Source: JAEUOS01 sp040382235
GTDB taxonomy: Bacteria > Pseudomonadota > Gammaproteobacteria > Burkholderiales > JAEUOS01
DNA: 64,000 nucleotides
Assembly (NCBI GenBank): GCA_040382235.1
Contig: JBEIFV010000012.1
Location: forward strand, 8,036-72,035
Direction: 5' to 3'
Under the pieces are notes generated by a model, which was given only the letters and a program-made list of their open reading frames with translations, made no database searches and was not told the DNA's origin. Position numbers and translations under genes: made by a program. Position 1 is the first letter of the stretch. The number at the start of each line of letters is the position of its first letter. Shown here in pieces: positions 1-7,743 of the stretch.

Positions 1-24
1 GCGCGTCGACGCGACCGGCTACGC

Positions 25-1038
25 TCACTTGCGTCCTTCGACCTTCGCCAGTTCCTCGCGAAACGCCTTGAGGATCTCGGCGCCGCCGGCGGTGTCCTTG
101 AGCCACGCATCACTCACCGCGCCAAGCGCCTTGGCGCCGCGCGCCGCATCCTGCGCCGCCAGCACGCTAACGCTGTGCTTCGGCATGGCGACGGTCTTGG
201 CGCGCGCTTCCTGTTGCACGCGATCCCAGAACGCACCATATTCCCGTGACAGGCTCTCGCCTGAATGCTTTTGAATCACCTCGCGCGCCGCCGCCGGCAG
301 TTCGTCGAATATTTTCTTTGCCATGAAGATCATGCCGGCCGACGCGCCGAACGGGCCATCCAGGTGGAAGGCGGTCACTTCGTCGAGTTTGAACGGCTGA
401 AACCCGGTCCACTGGATCATCACCGCATCGACCGTCTGCTTCGACAGCGCCTGGTACATGTCGCTCACCGACATCGAGATCGGGGCCCCACCGAGCCCGG
501 TGATGACATCGCTGGGAACCTTGCCGCCGACGCGCACCTTCATGCCCTTGACCTCGTCGAGCGACTTGAGCGGCTTGGCCGAATGCAGCGATGCCTGCGG
601 AAACACCACCAGCGCGAGCGGCACGATGTCCTTGTATTCCGCCGCCAGCTTGCCCGCGGCATACAGGCGCCACAGCGCGACCGAAGCATCCTCCGACTTG
701 TTGGCGAGAAAGGGCAGGTTGACCACGTCGGTGAGGGGAAACTGGCCGCGCACCATCGCCTGCAGGCCCCAGCCTACCTGGGCCACGTTGTTCTGTACCC
801 GGCTGTAGATGGTCATCTGGTTGGCCAGGGTTTCGCCGTATACCGGCTCGATCTTGACCACCCCCTTGCCGGCAGCGCTCACCCTTTCGGCCCAGGGCGT
901 GAGGATATCCCGCGCGAGATGCATGGTTGGGGCGCTCAAGGTCGCGAACTTCAGCACCACCTCCTGCGCCTTTACGGGTGCGGACGAAAACAGGCCTGCC
1001 AACGAAACCAACAACCCGATCCTGACGACGTTTTTCAT
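25..1038 (-). CDS. TRAP transporter substrate-binding protein (DctP family)
   Basis: Periplasmic solute receptor of a tripartite ATP-independent transporter, probably for a carboxylate or aromatic acid. The 337-residue product has a clear signal peptide (residues 1-24, ending VKA before Gln25) and DctP-family features, including the segment LDEVKGMKVRVGG and the later QWTGFQPFKL segment around the ligand cleft. The ATG at 1038 is chosen over an upstream in-frame start because it has GGAG at a suitable distance and places the signal peptide at the N terminus. It follows the FAD monooxygenase by 55 bases and is the last gene of a three-gene minus-strand set. No DctQ/DctM membrane subunits lie in the window; they could lie beyond the left edge. 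The ligand is unknown. Confidence 0.88.
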   Translation of the reverse strand: MKNVVRIGLLVSLAGLFSSAPVKAQEVVLKFATLSAPTMHLARDILTPWAERVSAAGKGVVKIEPVYGETLANQMTIYSRVQNNVAQVGWGLQAMVRGQFPLTDVVNLPFLANKSEDASVALWRLYAAGKLAAEYKDIVPLALVVFPQASLHSAKPLKSLDEVKGMKVRVGGKVPSDVITGLGGAPISMSVSDMYQALSKQTVDAVMIQWTGFQPFKLDEVTAFHLDGPFGASAGMIFMAKKIFDELPAAAREVIQKHSGESLSREYGAFWDRVQQEARAKTVAMPKHSVSVLAAQDAARGAKALGAVSDAWLKDTAGGAEILKAFREELAKVEGRK

Positions 1039-1093
1039 GGTTTGACTCCGTACGGTGGAAATCATGCTCGCGCCGCCAACCCGGCGCCGGTTT

Positions 1094-2245
1094 TCAACAA
1101 AATGGTTCAGCCAGTCGCGCAAAGCGCCGCTCGACATCCGCATGCATCAGGTGGCGGATGTAATGCTCACGCGCCTCAAGAGCACCGGGCGACTCGTCGT
1201 GGGAGCGCTTGCCGGTTTCCATCGAGCCTTTCTGCACGAACAGGCAGCGCTCATGCCGCAAGGCCATCCATGCGGGCAGGACCTCCAACACCGGGCTGTC
1301 GCGCTCAAGCAACATGGCAAGCAGCACCGCATCCTCGATCGCCATCGAGGCGCCCATCGCCCAGAACGGCGTGCCGGCGTGGGCGGCGTCGCCAAGCACC
1401 ACCACTCTGCCCTTGTGCCAGGGAGCCGGCATCAGCACTTCCTCTATCGGCGTGTAAACCACCTGCTCCGGGCGTTCCACCTGGGCCAGCAACCCGGGAG
1501 CGAAGCCGCCGAACTCGGCGAACTTTTCGCGGCACAGGGCGGGCAGGCGCAGGCGGTCATACCAGGGGTTGCCCGGCTCCTTGCTGACTCCGCCGATATA
1601 AACCGCATCTGCGGCGACCGGGATGATGCCAAACGACTTGCCGCGCCCCATCATCCAGGTCGTTCGCTCAAGTCCCGCAGGTTTGGGCAGGATCACCCGC
1701 CAGTTCGAGTAGCCGCTGAACACCGGCTCGATCGCACCGAACACCAGCGAGCGCACCTTCGAGCGTATGCCATCGGCACCCACCACCAGGTCATACTCGT
1801 CGCGCGTGCCGTCGGAAAACCCCACCTGCGCCGACCCGCCTGAGGCATCGATCGCATCGACCGTCACCCCCATGCGAACCTTGACGCCGCTCGCCTCCAC
1901 CGCACCGGCAAGAATGTCGTTCAGCGCCTTGCGCTTGATCGGCACCACCGCCGGAATGTCCGGCCCGGCGATACGCGGATAACGCGGTCGCGCAAGAACA
2001 TTGCCAACCATGTCGCATGCCAGCGAATAGTCGTCGGGCAATGGCGCGCCCTCGCGCACGATCGCGTCGACCACGCCGATGTCGAGAAAAGCGCGCAACG
2101 CCGGCCCCTGCACATATAGTCCGGCGCCGGCGATATCGAAATGCGGCTTGATTTCGACCACTTCACAGGCGATGCCGCGTTTGGCCAAGGCGCAGGCGAG
2201 CGTCTGCCCGGCGACACCGCTACCGACGATCAGAACGCGCCGCAC
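1094..2245 (-). CDS. FAD-dependent monooxygenase (UbiH/PHBH-like)
   Basis: Flavoprotein hydroxylase of the p-hydroxybenzoate hydroxylase/UbiH class (383 residues), expected to use NAD(P)H and oxygen to hydroxylate a ring or similar substrate in the cytoplasm. The N terminus has the dinucleotide-binding GSGVAG motif (residues 8-13), and the second FAD motif GDAAHAGTP lies near residue 283, followed by a GASMAIEDA helix. It starts 9 bases after the MetE-like gene and precedes the TRAP receptor, so the three are likely one transcript. The neighbouring FAH-family hydrolase supports a ring- or diketone-degradation role, which is inference. Substrate not determinable from sequence. Confidence 0.87.
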   Translation of the reverse strand: MRRVLIVGSGVAGQTLACALAKRGIACEVVEIKPHFDIAGAGLYVQGPALRAFLDIGVVDAIVREGAPLPDDYSLACDMVGNVLARPRYPRIAGPDIPAVVPIKRKALNDILAGAVEASGVKVRMGVTVDAIDASGGSAQVGFSDGTRDEYDLVVGADGIRSKVRSLVFGAIEPVFSGYSNWRVILPKPAGLERTTWMMGRGKSFGIIPVAADAVYIGGVSKEPGNPWYDRLRLPALCREKFAEFGGFAPGLLAQVERPEQVVYTPIEEVLMPAPWHKGRVVVLGDAAHAGTPFWAMGASMAIEDAVLLAMLLERDSPVLEVLPAWMALRHERCLFVQKGSMETGKRSHDESPGALEAREHYIRHLMHADVERRFARLAEPFC

Positions 2246-2254
2246 GGTGACTCC

Positions 2255-3310
2255 TCAGGCATGGGCCGCGCAGGTCTGTGCGTGCAATGCGAAGATTGCG
2301 GAAACCATTTCGGGGGTCTTGCAACGCCCGAGCCCGCATTCGGTCGCCACACCGAACGAGCCGAGATACTTGCCGGCCGCGTCCATGCGACTGGTGGCGC
2401 CGACGGCACCGTCGGCCAGATGCAGCAGGCCGAGATAGATTTCCGTGGCGGCATCGAGCTTCAGGATCGATAGCGGACGGAAATACGCATCATCGGCGCG
2501 TCCAGCCGGCACCGGCATATGGACAAAAGCGATCCGGTGGTCGACGGTTGCCTTGAGCGCGTTGGCCAGGTCCACCATCTGTCCCATGTCTTCAGGCTCG
2601 ATGAAATGCCGTGCCTCCCAGTCGCCGTAGCACAGGTGGAAACCCAGTTCGACGCCTTGCGGCACAGGTTTGCAAATGCGCGCCATGCGCGCCAGGACTT
2701 CGTCGCGCACGCTTCCGGTCCAGGGTGACTTGAGGTATTGGGAGCGGCCATCCCACAGCACCATCTCGATGCACACGTCCCACTGGATCGCCAGGTCGGC
2801 GTGCGGGATCTCGGTGAACAGCATGTCCAGTTCGGCCAGCATCGCGCGCTCGTAGGCGGGCTCGACAGCGCCCAGGGCGCTGCCCGAAACGAAGGGATAG
2901 GTGCAGGCGAAAGGGGTGGGCAGGCACACCTGGAAGCGGCAGTCGCGCGGTAGCGTTCCGGCGTCGCGCGCGCGACAGAAGTCGACATACGAAGTGCGTG
3001 CTTCGCGCGCATATCCAAGCTCGCCGAAGCGAATTTCTTCCGGACCCACGCCGGGCGCCAGCGTCAGCTTCCGAAAACCGGTCGAGGTGTTGGCGGCCTC
3101 GGCCTCGTCGACCTGCAGGTACGGGCTGGCCCGCAACACCGGGTACTGCCAGGAAATCCAAAGATTGCGGCCGCCCGGTTCACCATCGGGCACGCGCTTG
3201 AGGCGCGCGCCAAGCAGGTCGCCTGCAACCTGGAACAGCTGCGGGGGCGATGCCAGCGCGACGCTGCCCACCAGATGTGCGCCGCGTGGCCGCACCGATT
3301 GATTGCCCAT
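2255..3310 (-). CDS. Stand-alone MetE-like (cobalamin-independent methionine synthase C-terminal type) protein
   Basis: Product of 351 residues resembling only the C-terminal catalytic barrel of cobalamin-independent methionine synthase. The zinc-ligand pattern is kept: His225 and Cys227 in HLCYGD and a later Cys325 in ATECGLGRC. The N-terminal MetE domain is absent. It is probably a methyl transfer enzyme acting on a substrate other than homocysteine, perhaps passing a methyl group to tetrahydrofolate; this is inference. The start at 3310 is chosen because GGAGGG stands 4 bases upstream; the longer in-frame reading has no such site. It is the first gene of the minus-strand catabolic set and is served by the left of two mirror-image promoters. 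Confidence 0.8.
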   Translation of the reverse strand: MGNQSVRPRGAHLVGSVALASPPQLFQVAGDLLGARLKRVPDGEPGGRNLWISWQYPVLRASPYLQVDEAEAANTSTGFRKLTLAPGVGPEEIRFGELGYAREARTSYVDFCRARDAGTLPRDCRFQVCLPTPFACTYPFVSGSALGAVEPAYERAMLAELDMLFTEIPHADLAIQWDVCIEMVLWDGRSQYLKSPWTGSVRDEVLARMARICKPVPQGVELGFHLCYGDWEARHFIEPEDMGQMVDLANALKATVDHRIAFVHMPVPAGRADDAYFRPLSILKLDAATEIYLGLLHLADGAVGATSRMDAAGKYLGSFGVATECGLGRCKTPEMVSAIFALHAQTCAAHA

Positions 3311-3403
3311 TTGTCCCTCCGAGGTATGGTGTGGCTCGCCCACCAGTGCATGGCGCTGCTGTCGGCGCCCGCTTTTTTTTCGTTCCAGAACCGGTGGCAG
3401 TAA

Positions 3404-3432
3404 AGTATTCCTCAACAGGGGAATTAAGTCAA
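3404..3432 (-). promoter_or_regulatory. Promoter with embedded operator for the MetE-like gene
   Basis: Read on the minus strand: TTGACT, 17 bases, AATACT. The spacer and -10 contain an imperfect dyad (TATTCC...GGAATT on the plus strand, 3406-3425). The whole block is a near-perfect mirror copy of the plus-strand promoter at 3467-3495. The expected transcript start is near 3397, about 85 bases before the ATG. Confidence 0.65.
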
Positions 3433-3466
3433 TGGGCATATTCCCGGTCGGCGTTTGCGCCGAATC

Positions 3467-3495
3467 TTGACTTTATTCCCCTGCTCGGGAATACT
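3467..3495 (+). promoter_or_regulatory. Promoter with embedded operator for the FAH-family gene
   Basis: TTGACT, 17 bases, AATACT. A perfect 7+7 dyad, TATTCCC-N6-GGGAATA, occupies 3474-3493 and overlaps the spacer and -10 box, as expected for repressor control. It pairs with the oppositely oriented copy at 3404-3432; the -35 boxes face each other across 34 bases. No regulator gene is adjacent. Confidence 0.65.
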
Positions 3496-3546
3496 CAGTA
3501 GCGCTCGTGGACGCCCCCACAAAGCACGCTATCGGAAGGCCACCAA

Positions 3547-4509
3547 GTGAAACTCGTCCTCTATCGCCATGCGCCCGCCGACGCGCTCGCCCCCGGCCTT
3601 TTGACTGAGCGCGGCGTGATCGCCATCACGGCGCTGGTGCGCGCCGGCCACTCGCCGCAGCAGACGATGCAGAACATCATCGACGACTTCGAAGAGCTGC
3701 GACCGGCGCTCGAAAGAGCCGCGCGCGATGCGCCCGCGCTCGCGCTCGATGCGGTGCGTCTCGGACCGCCGCTGCCGCGGCCGGGCAAGATTCTCGCGTG
3801 CATCGCCAACTACTGGGAGCACGCCCAGCGCGAAGCGCGGCCGCTCAACATGTTCATGAAGAATCCGGATGCGGTCGTAGGTCCGGGCGACACCATCCGC
3901 CTGCCGGAATTCACCGAGCCCTGGGCCTTCATGCATGAAGCGGAACTGGCGATCGTGATCAAGGGGCCGGCGAAGATGGTCAAGCAGTCGGATTGGCGCA
4001 GTGCCGTTTTCGGCTATACCTGCATGATCGACGTCACCGCGCGCGGCGAAGGCCGGCGCACCTGGCCGTCGAACCCGCCGATGAGCTGGCTCGGCAAATC
4101 CTTCGACTCCTTCGCACCGCTCGGCCCCTGCATCGTCACCGCCGACGAGATCGCCAACCCGAACGACCTGCACGTGCAGTTCTGGAACGACGGCCAACTG
4201 CGCCACAACTACAACACCGACGACATGGAACACCCGGTCCCGGAGATCATCGCCTTCGCCACCACGGTGATGACGCTCAATTCCGGAGATGTGCTTTCGT
4301 GCGGCACCAACCACGAAGGCCTGGGGTTCCTGCAGGACGGCGAGACCGTGGACATACTGATTCACGGCATCGGCGGCATGCAACTGCACGTGAGCGATCC
4401 CTTGAAGCGGACCTGGGAGCGTGGCGTCTATCAGGGCCAGGATTCGACTCACCACGACGCGGTGCGGCGCCATAGACCGCAAACGATCCTGCGGCCGACG
4501 ACGAACTAG
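3547..4509 (+). CDS. Fumarylacetoacetate hydrolase family protein
   Basis: FAH-superfamily metal-dependent C-C hydrolase or decarboxylase (320 residues), of the group acting on acylpyruvates and related ring-cleavage products. Visible family features are PGKILACIANYWEH near residue 80, the metal-binding HEAELAIVI segment with its paired glutamates, the FGYTCMIDVTARGE aspartate region, and the C-terminal GDVLSCGTNHEG loop. It starts with GTG preceded by GGAAGG. It is divergent from the MetE-like/monooxygenase/TRAP set and shares the matching promoter pair, so co-induction is likely. Exact substrate unknown. Confidence 0.87.
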   Translation: MKLVLYRHAPADALAPGLLTERGVIAITALVRAGHSPQQTMQNIIDDFEELRPALERAARDAPALALDAVRLGPPLPRPGKILACIANYWEHAQREARPLNMFMKNPDAVVGPGDTIRLPEFTEPWAFMHEAELAIVIKGPAKMVKQSDWRSAVFGYTCMIDVTARGEGRRTWPSNPPMSWLGKSFDSFAPLGPCIVTADEIANPNDLHVQFWNDGQLRHNYNTDDMEHPVPEIIAFATTVMTLNSGDVLSCGTNHEGLGFLQDGETVDILIHGIGGMQLHVSDPLKRTWERGVYQGQDSTHHDAVRRHRPQTILRPTTN

Positions 4510-4634
4510 CGCGACCGCGCTTGGCAGTACGGCTTCGCAGATGCACGAGAGCAGCATCAGCAGTCGAGCGGCGGCAACTCCGAGTCCCGCGCCCCGCTAC
4601 ACTGCGCATTTGCGTCGAACAAGGAGGCCGCACG

Positions 4635-5183
4635 ATGTATTCCAGAACCCTGATTGCCGGACTGATCCTGGCGTGTAGCGGTTTGTTTCTGAACACAGCC
4701 GCAAGTGCGGCCTCGAAAGAGGAGATCGACGCCAAGGTTCAGGAGGCGGTCGAGAGTTTTTACAAGCAGACCAGCGCCGGCAAGGGCTTGGCGCAAAAGG
4801 CCAGCGGCATGCTGGTGTTTCCCGAGGTGTTCAAGGCCGGCGTGGGCATCGGTGGCGAATATGGTGAAGGCGCGCTGGTGGTCAAGGGCAAGCCGACCGC
4901 CTACTACAGCACCGCCTCGGCCTCGATCGGCTTCCAATTGGGAGCGCAGGTCAAGTCGCAGGTGATCCTGTTCATGAACCCGAAGGTGCTGGAAGCCTTT
5001 CGCAAGAGCCGTGGCTGGAAGGCCGGCGTTGACGGCAGCGTGGCGCTGGCGACGCTCGGCGCCGGCGGCGAGATCGACACCAACACGATCAAGGAGCCGA
5101 TCATCGGCTTCATCTTTTCCAACAAGGGCCTGATGTACAACCTGACCTTCGAGGGCTCGAAGATCACCAAGATTGAGCGCTGA
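4635..5183 (+). CDS. Exported SYLF/Ysc84-domain protein
   Basis: Small exported protein (182 residues) with a signal peptide (cleavage near ASAA, residues 20-24) and a SYLF (Ysc84-like) lipid-binding domain over most of the mature part: MLVFPEVFKAGVGIGGEYGEG, SASIGFQLGAQ, and the closing GLMYNLTFEG. Bacterial members are periplasmic or outer-membrane-associated; their function is poorly known. AAGGAGG lies 7 bases before the ATG. It appears to be transcribed alone, between the FAH gene and the convergent vapBC pair. Confidence 0.85.
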   Translation: MYSRTLIAGLILACSGLFLNTAASAASKEEIDAKVQEAVESFYKQTSAGKGLAQKASGMLVFPEVFKAGVGIGGEYGEGALVVKGKPTAYYSTASASIGFQLGAQVKSQVILFMNPKVLEAFRKSRGWKAGVDGSVALATLGAGGEIDTNTIKEPIIGFIFSNKGLMYNLTFEGSKITKIER

Positions 5184-5217
5184 ACCCGCCAATCTTTCTC
5201 GCATGCGCGCCGCTCGG

Positions 5218-5259
5218 GCCGCCCCTCGAATCGCGAAGCGTCATGCGACAAGGGGCGGC
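5218..5259. terminator. Candidate hairpin between convergent genes
   Basis: GCCGCCCC (5218-5225) pairs with GGGGCGGC (5252-5259), with an inner TCGC/GCGA pairing in the loop. It lies between the SYLF gene and the end of vapC. There is no U-run, so intrinsic termination is uncertain. Confidence 0.3.
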
Positions 5260-5261
5260 AA

Positions 5262-5645
5262 CTATCGAATCACCACAAGGTCGACACCCTTGACCTTCTT
5301 CCAGATCTGCTCGGCGGTGATGACGCTGGCCTGGCGACTCATTCCAAGCACGAGACAGGCACGGTCGCCCAGCGAAAGCCCGAGTGATTTGGTCGTCGCG
5401 CGCAACAGGCCAGCAGCAAACGCCAGGTGTTGATCAAACTCGACCAACGTCAGCGGAACCCCCTCCATCACCATGGCGATCTCACCCTTGCCGAGACCTC
5501 GCTCGGCCAGCTTGGCCACCACTTCCGAATAGTTCACCGTTGACAGCAGGGCTTCCCCGTCGGCCCAAAGCTCGACTACGCGATCGGTGCCGGGCTCCTC
5601 GAAAAGCGCCGCCAGAACGGCAGAGGCGTCGAACACCCGCGTCAC
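5262..5645 (-). CDS. vapC: VapC-type PIN-domain toxin
   Basis: PIN-domain ribonuclease toxin of 127 residues. Acidic active-site residues are visible at Asp6 (FDASAVLAALF), Glu41 (NYSEVV) and Asp94 (LGDRA). The fourth position reads TAEQ (Glu112) where most family members have Asp. It overlaps the upstream antitoxin by 4 bases, indicating translational coupling. VapC toxins cleave tRNA or rRNA when released from VapB; the target of this one is unknown. Confidence 0.87.
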   Translation of the reverse strand: MTRVFDASAVLAALFEEPGTDRVVELWADGEALLSTVNYSEVVAKLAERGLGKGEIAMVMEGVPLTLVEFDQHLAFAAGLLRATTKSLGLSLGDRACLVLGMSRQASVITAEQIWKKVKGVDLVVIR

Positions 5646-5884
5646 TCGCGACCCGCCTGCGCGCGTCGCTCGCGCAACAGCTCGCCGGTAACGCTTTCGC
5701 CAGGCTGTTTGACCTTCCGCACGATGTCGCGTGCGCGCCGCAATGCCCGCACGCGGTCGAACAAACGAATTTCGCCGTCCTCGACAGCAAGATTCAAGCT
5801 GGTGCCTGCGGCCAATCCTAGTGCCGTGCGAACCTCCACCGGAATCAGCACCCGGCCTTCACGCGACATCTTTACAGTGTGCAT
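5642..5884 (-). CDS. vapB: VapB-type antitoxin, AbrB/MazE fold
   Basis: 80-residue antitoxin with an N-terminal SpoVT/AbrB swapped-hairpin DNA-binding domain (MSREGRVLIPVEVRTALGL) and a basic C-terminal tail (LLRERRAQ) suited to wrapping the toxin. The stop overlaps the vapC start. It should neutralise VapC and repress its own promoter through the AT-rich region just upstream, where an inverted repeat is visible. Confidence 0.88.
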   Translation of the reverse strand: MHTVKMSREGRVLIPVEVRTALGLAAGTSLNLAVEDGEIRLFDRVRALRRARDIVRKVKQPGESVTGELLRERRAQAGRE

Positions 5885-5921
5885 TTGCGTGTTTCATGTC
5901 AACTTGTCGTATTTTCTTATT

Positions 5922-5947
5922 ATGACAGTTAGTACTTATTTTGTCAT
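5922..5947 (-). promoter_or_regulatory. Candidate vapBC operator
   Basis: ATGACA (5922-5927) and TGTCAT (5942-5947) form an inverted repeat with a 14-base spacer in an AT-rich stretch upstream of vapB, a usual place for antitoxin self-regulation. Position and symmetry are the only evidence. Confidence 0.3.
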
Positions 5948-6053
5948 TATCGTGAATCCTTGCCTATTCCGGCCACCTGTTGAGCCCCTCGCAGGCTGTG
6001 CGGGTGAATACCGCATGGACGTACAATCACACCTCTATCAGCGAGGAAACATC

Positions 6054-7049
6054 ATGGATAGTGTCGATCTCAACGTACTCAAATCCGTTCTCGCCTGGCG
6101 TCAGGCCGGGCAGACTGTCAACCTGGTCACTGTGGTTGAAACCTGGGGCAGCGCGCCGCGCCCGCCGGGCGCCCTGTTGGCGATTCGCGGCGACGGCCCG
6201 ATCGTGGGCTCGGTCTCCGGCGGCTGTGTCGAAGACGACCTGATCGAACGCTGCCGCAACGCGCCACTGCTGGCAACCAAGCCCGAGATCGTCAGCTACG
6301 GCGTCACCACTGAAGAGGCAGCGCGTTTCGGCCTGCCGTGCGGCGGCGCGCTCAAACTGGTGCAGGAACCGGTCACCGAAACCGCCTGGGTCGAAGACAT
6401 CCTGGCGCGCGCCGAGCGCCACGAGCTGGCGACGCGCACCATCGATCTCAATACCGGCGCGGTCACCATCTCGAGCGCCTCGCGCGCCGACAAGACCGCG
6501 TTCGACGGCAATACCTTGAAGGTCATCTACGGGCCCCTATGGCGCATGCTGATCATCGGCGCCGGGCAGCTGTCGCGCTACCTGGCCGAGATGGCGCAGG
6601 CGCTGGACTATCAGGTGATCGTGTGCGACCCGCGCGAGGAATACCGCGCCGACTGGAATGTGCCGAATGCGGAACTGGTCACCGGCATGCCCGACGACGT
6701 GGTGCTGCAATTGAATCTTGACGCGCACTGTGCGGTGGTGGCCGTGACCCACGACCCAAAGCTGGACGACATGGCGCTGCTCGAAGCATTGAAATCGCCT
6801 GCCTTCTATATCGGCGCCTTGGGCTCGCGCGTGAATACCGCCAAGAGCAAGCAGCGCCTGAAGGAATTCGACCTGTCGGACGCCGAGATCGAGCGCCTGC
6901 ACGGACCGATCGGCCTGCGCATCGGCAGCCGCACGCCGCCGGAAATCGCGATTTCCATCCTGGCCGAAGTCACCGCGGTGAAAAACCGCTTCCCGCTCGA
7001 CAAGGTTTCCGACAAGGCCACCGGCAACTTCGAAGCCTGTGCCACCTGA
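6054..7049 (+). CDS. XdhC/CoxI family molybdenum-enzyme maturation protein
   Basis: 331-residue XdhC/CoxI-family protein; such proteins bind and sulfurate molybdenum cofactor for insertion into xanthine-dehydrogenase-type enzymes. The N-terminal XdhC/CoxI domain shows VETWGSAPRPPG and GSVSGGCVEDD (residues about 24-63); the C-terminal Rossmann domain begins MLIIGAGQLSRYLAEMA and continues to GALGSRVNTAKSKQRL. The ATG at 6054 has GAGGAA at good spacing; an in-frame ATG at 6015 is possible but weaker. It is followed by a MocA-like gene, a recurrent pairing. No molybdenum hydroxylase subunit lies in the window. Confidence 0.88.
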   Translation: MDSVDLNVLKSVLAWRQAGQTVNLVTVVETWGSAPRPPGALLAIRGDGPIVGSVSGGCVEDDLIERCRNAPLLATKPEIVSYGVTTEEAARFGLPCGGALKLVQEPVTETAWVEDILARAERHELATRTIDLNTGAVTISSASRADKTAFDGNTLKVIYGPLWRMLIIGAGQLSRYLAEMAQALDYQVIVCDPREEYRADWNVPNAELVTGMPDDVVLQLNLDAHCAVVAVTHDPKLDDMALLEALKSPAFYIGALGSRVNTAKSKQRLKEFDLSDAEIERLHGPIGLRIGSRTPPEIAISILAEVTAVKNRFPLDKVSDKATGNFEACAT

Positions 7050-7148
7050 AACCCCTCTGGCGCGACGCGTCGGGGAGAAGGCGCGCAGCTTGAACCCTGT
7101 CGCGTCGTGCTGCGCGCAAGGGCCCGGAGTGCAAGGCGGGGGCATCAA

Positions 7149-7739
7149 ATGAACACCCCTCCCGCCGGCGTCCTCCTGGCTGCCGGCTCCTCAAAACGTT
7201 TCAATGGCAACAAGCTGATGCACCCGTTTGACGGCGAGCCGATCGCGGTTCGCTCGGCACGTTCGTTCGCGCAGGCGTTTCCCGGTGGAATCGCGGTGGT
7301 GAGGAGCGACAGCCCCCTCAAGCCACTGCTCGAAGCGGCTGGCTTGCGTGTGGTCGAATGCGCGCGCGCGGACGAAGGCATGGGCGCCAGCCTGGCCGCA
7401 GGGGTCGCGGCCACAGTCGACGCCAGCGGCTGGGTGGTGGCCTTGGCCGACATGCCATTCATTCGCCCGCAAACGCATTCCCGCATCGCCGCATCGCTTG
7501 CCGCTGGCGCTGCGCTGGTCGCCGCCGGCTACCGCGGCGAACGCGGCCATCCGGTGGGCATCGGCGCGCGCTTTCGCGAACAACTGCTGAAGCTCGAAGG
7601 CGATGCCGGCGCGCGCAACATCGTGCGCGCCAATCCGGGCCTTACGCAACTGATCGAATGCGACGATCCCGGCGTGCTGCGCGATATCGATACACGCGAC
7701 GACCTGACCGTGGCCCCACCCGACCCACAGCCCCGATGA
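7149..7739 (+). CDS. MocA-like nucleotidyltransferase (molybdenum cofactor cytidylyltransferase type)
   Basis: 196-residue nucleotidyltransferase with the family signature LLAAGSSKRFNGNKL near the N terminus (normal form LAAGxSxRMGxxK) and the ALADMPF segment for metal and nucleotide binding. MocA enzymes add CMP to Mo-molybdopterin for xanthine-dehydrogenase-type enzymes, matching the XdhC gene upstream. It ends 4 bases before the M61 peptidase start. The start at 7149 is favoured because the nucleotide-binding motif then begins at about residue 8. Confidence 0.85.
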   Translation: MNTPPAGVLLAAGSSKRFNGNKLMHPFDGEPIAVRSARSFAQAFPGGIAVVRSDSPLKPLLEAAGLRVVECARADEGMGASLAAGVAATVDASGWVVALADMPFIRPQTHSRIAASLAAGAALVAAGYRGERGHPVGIGARFREQLLKLEGDAGARNIVRANPGLTQLIECDDPGVLRDIDTRDDLTVAPPDPQPR

Positions 7740-7743
7740 CCCG

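Noticed and set aside
265..1587. Long plus-strand frame of 440 codons opposite the TRAP receptor and monooxygenase genes
   Set aside because: It is the high-GC antisense shadow of two well-supported minus-strand genes and has no domain of its own.
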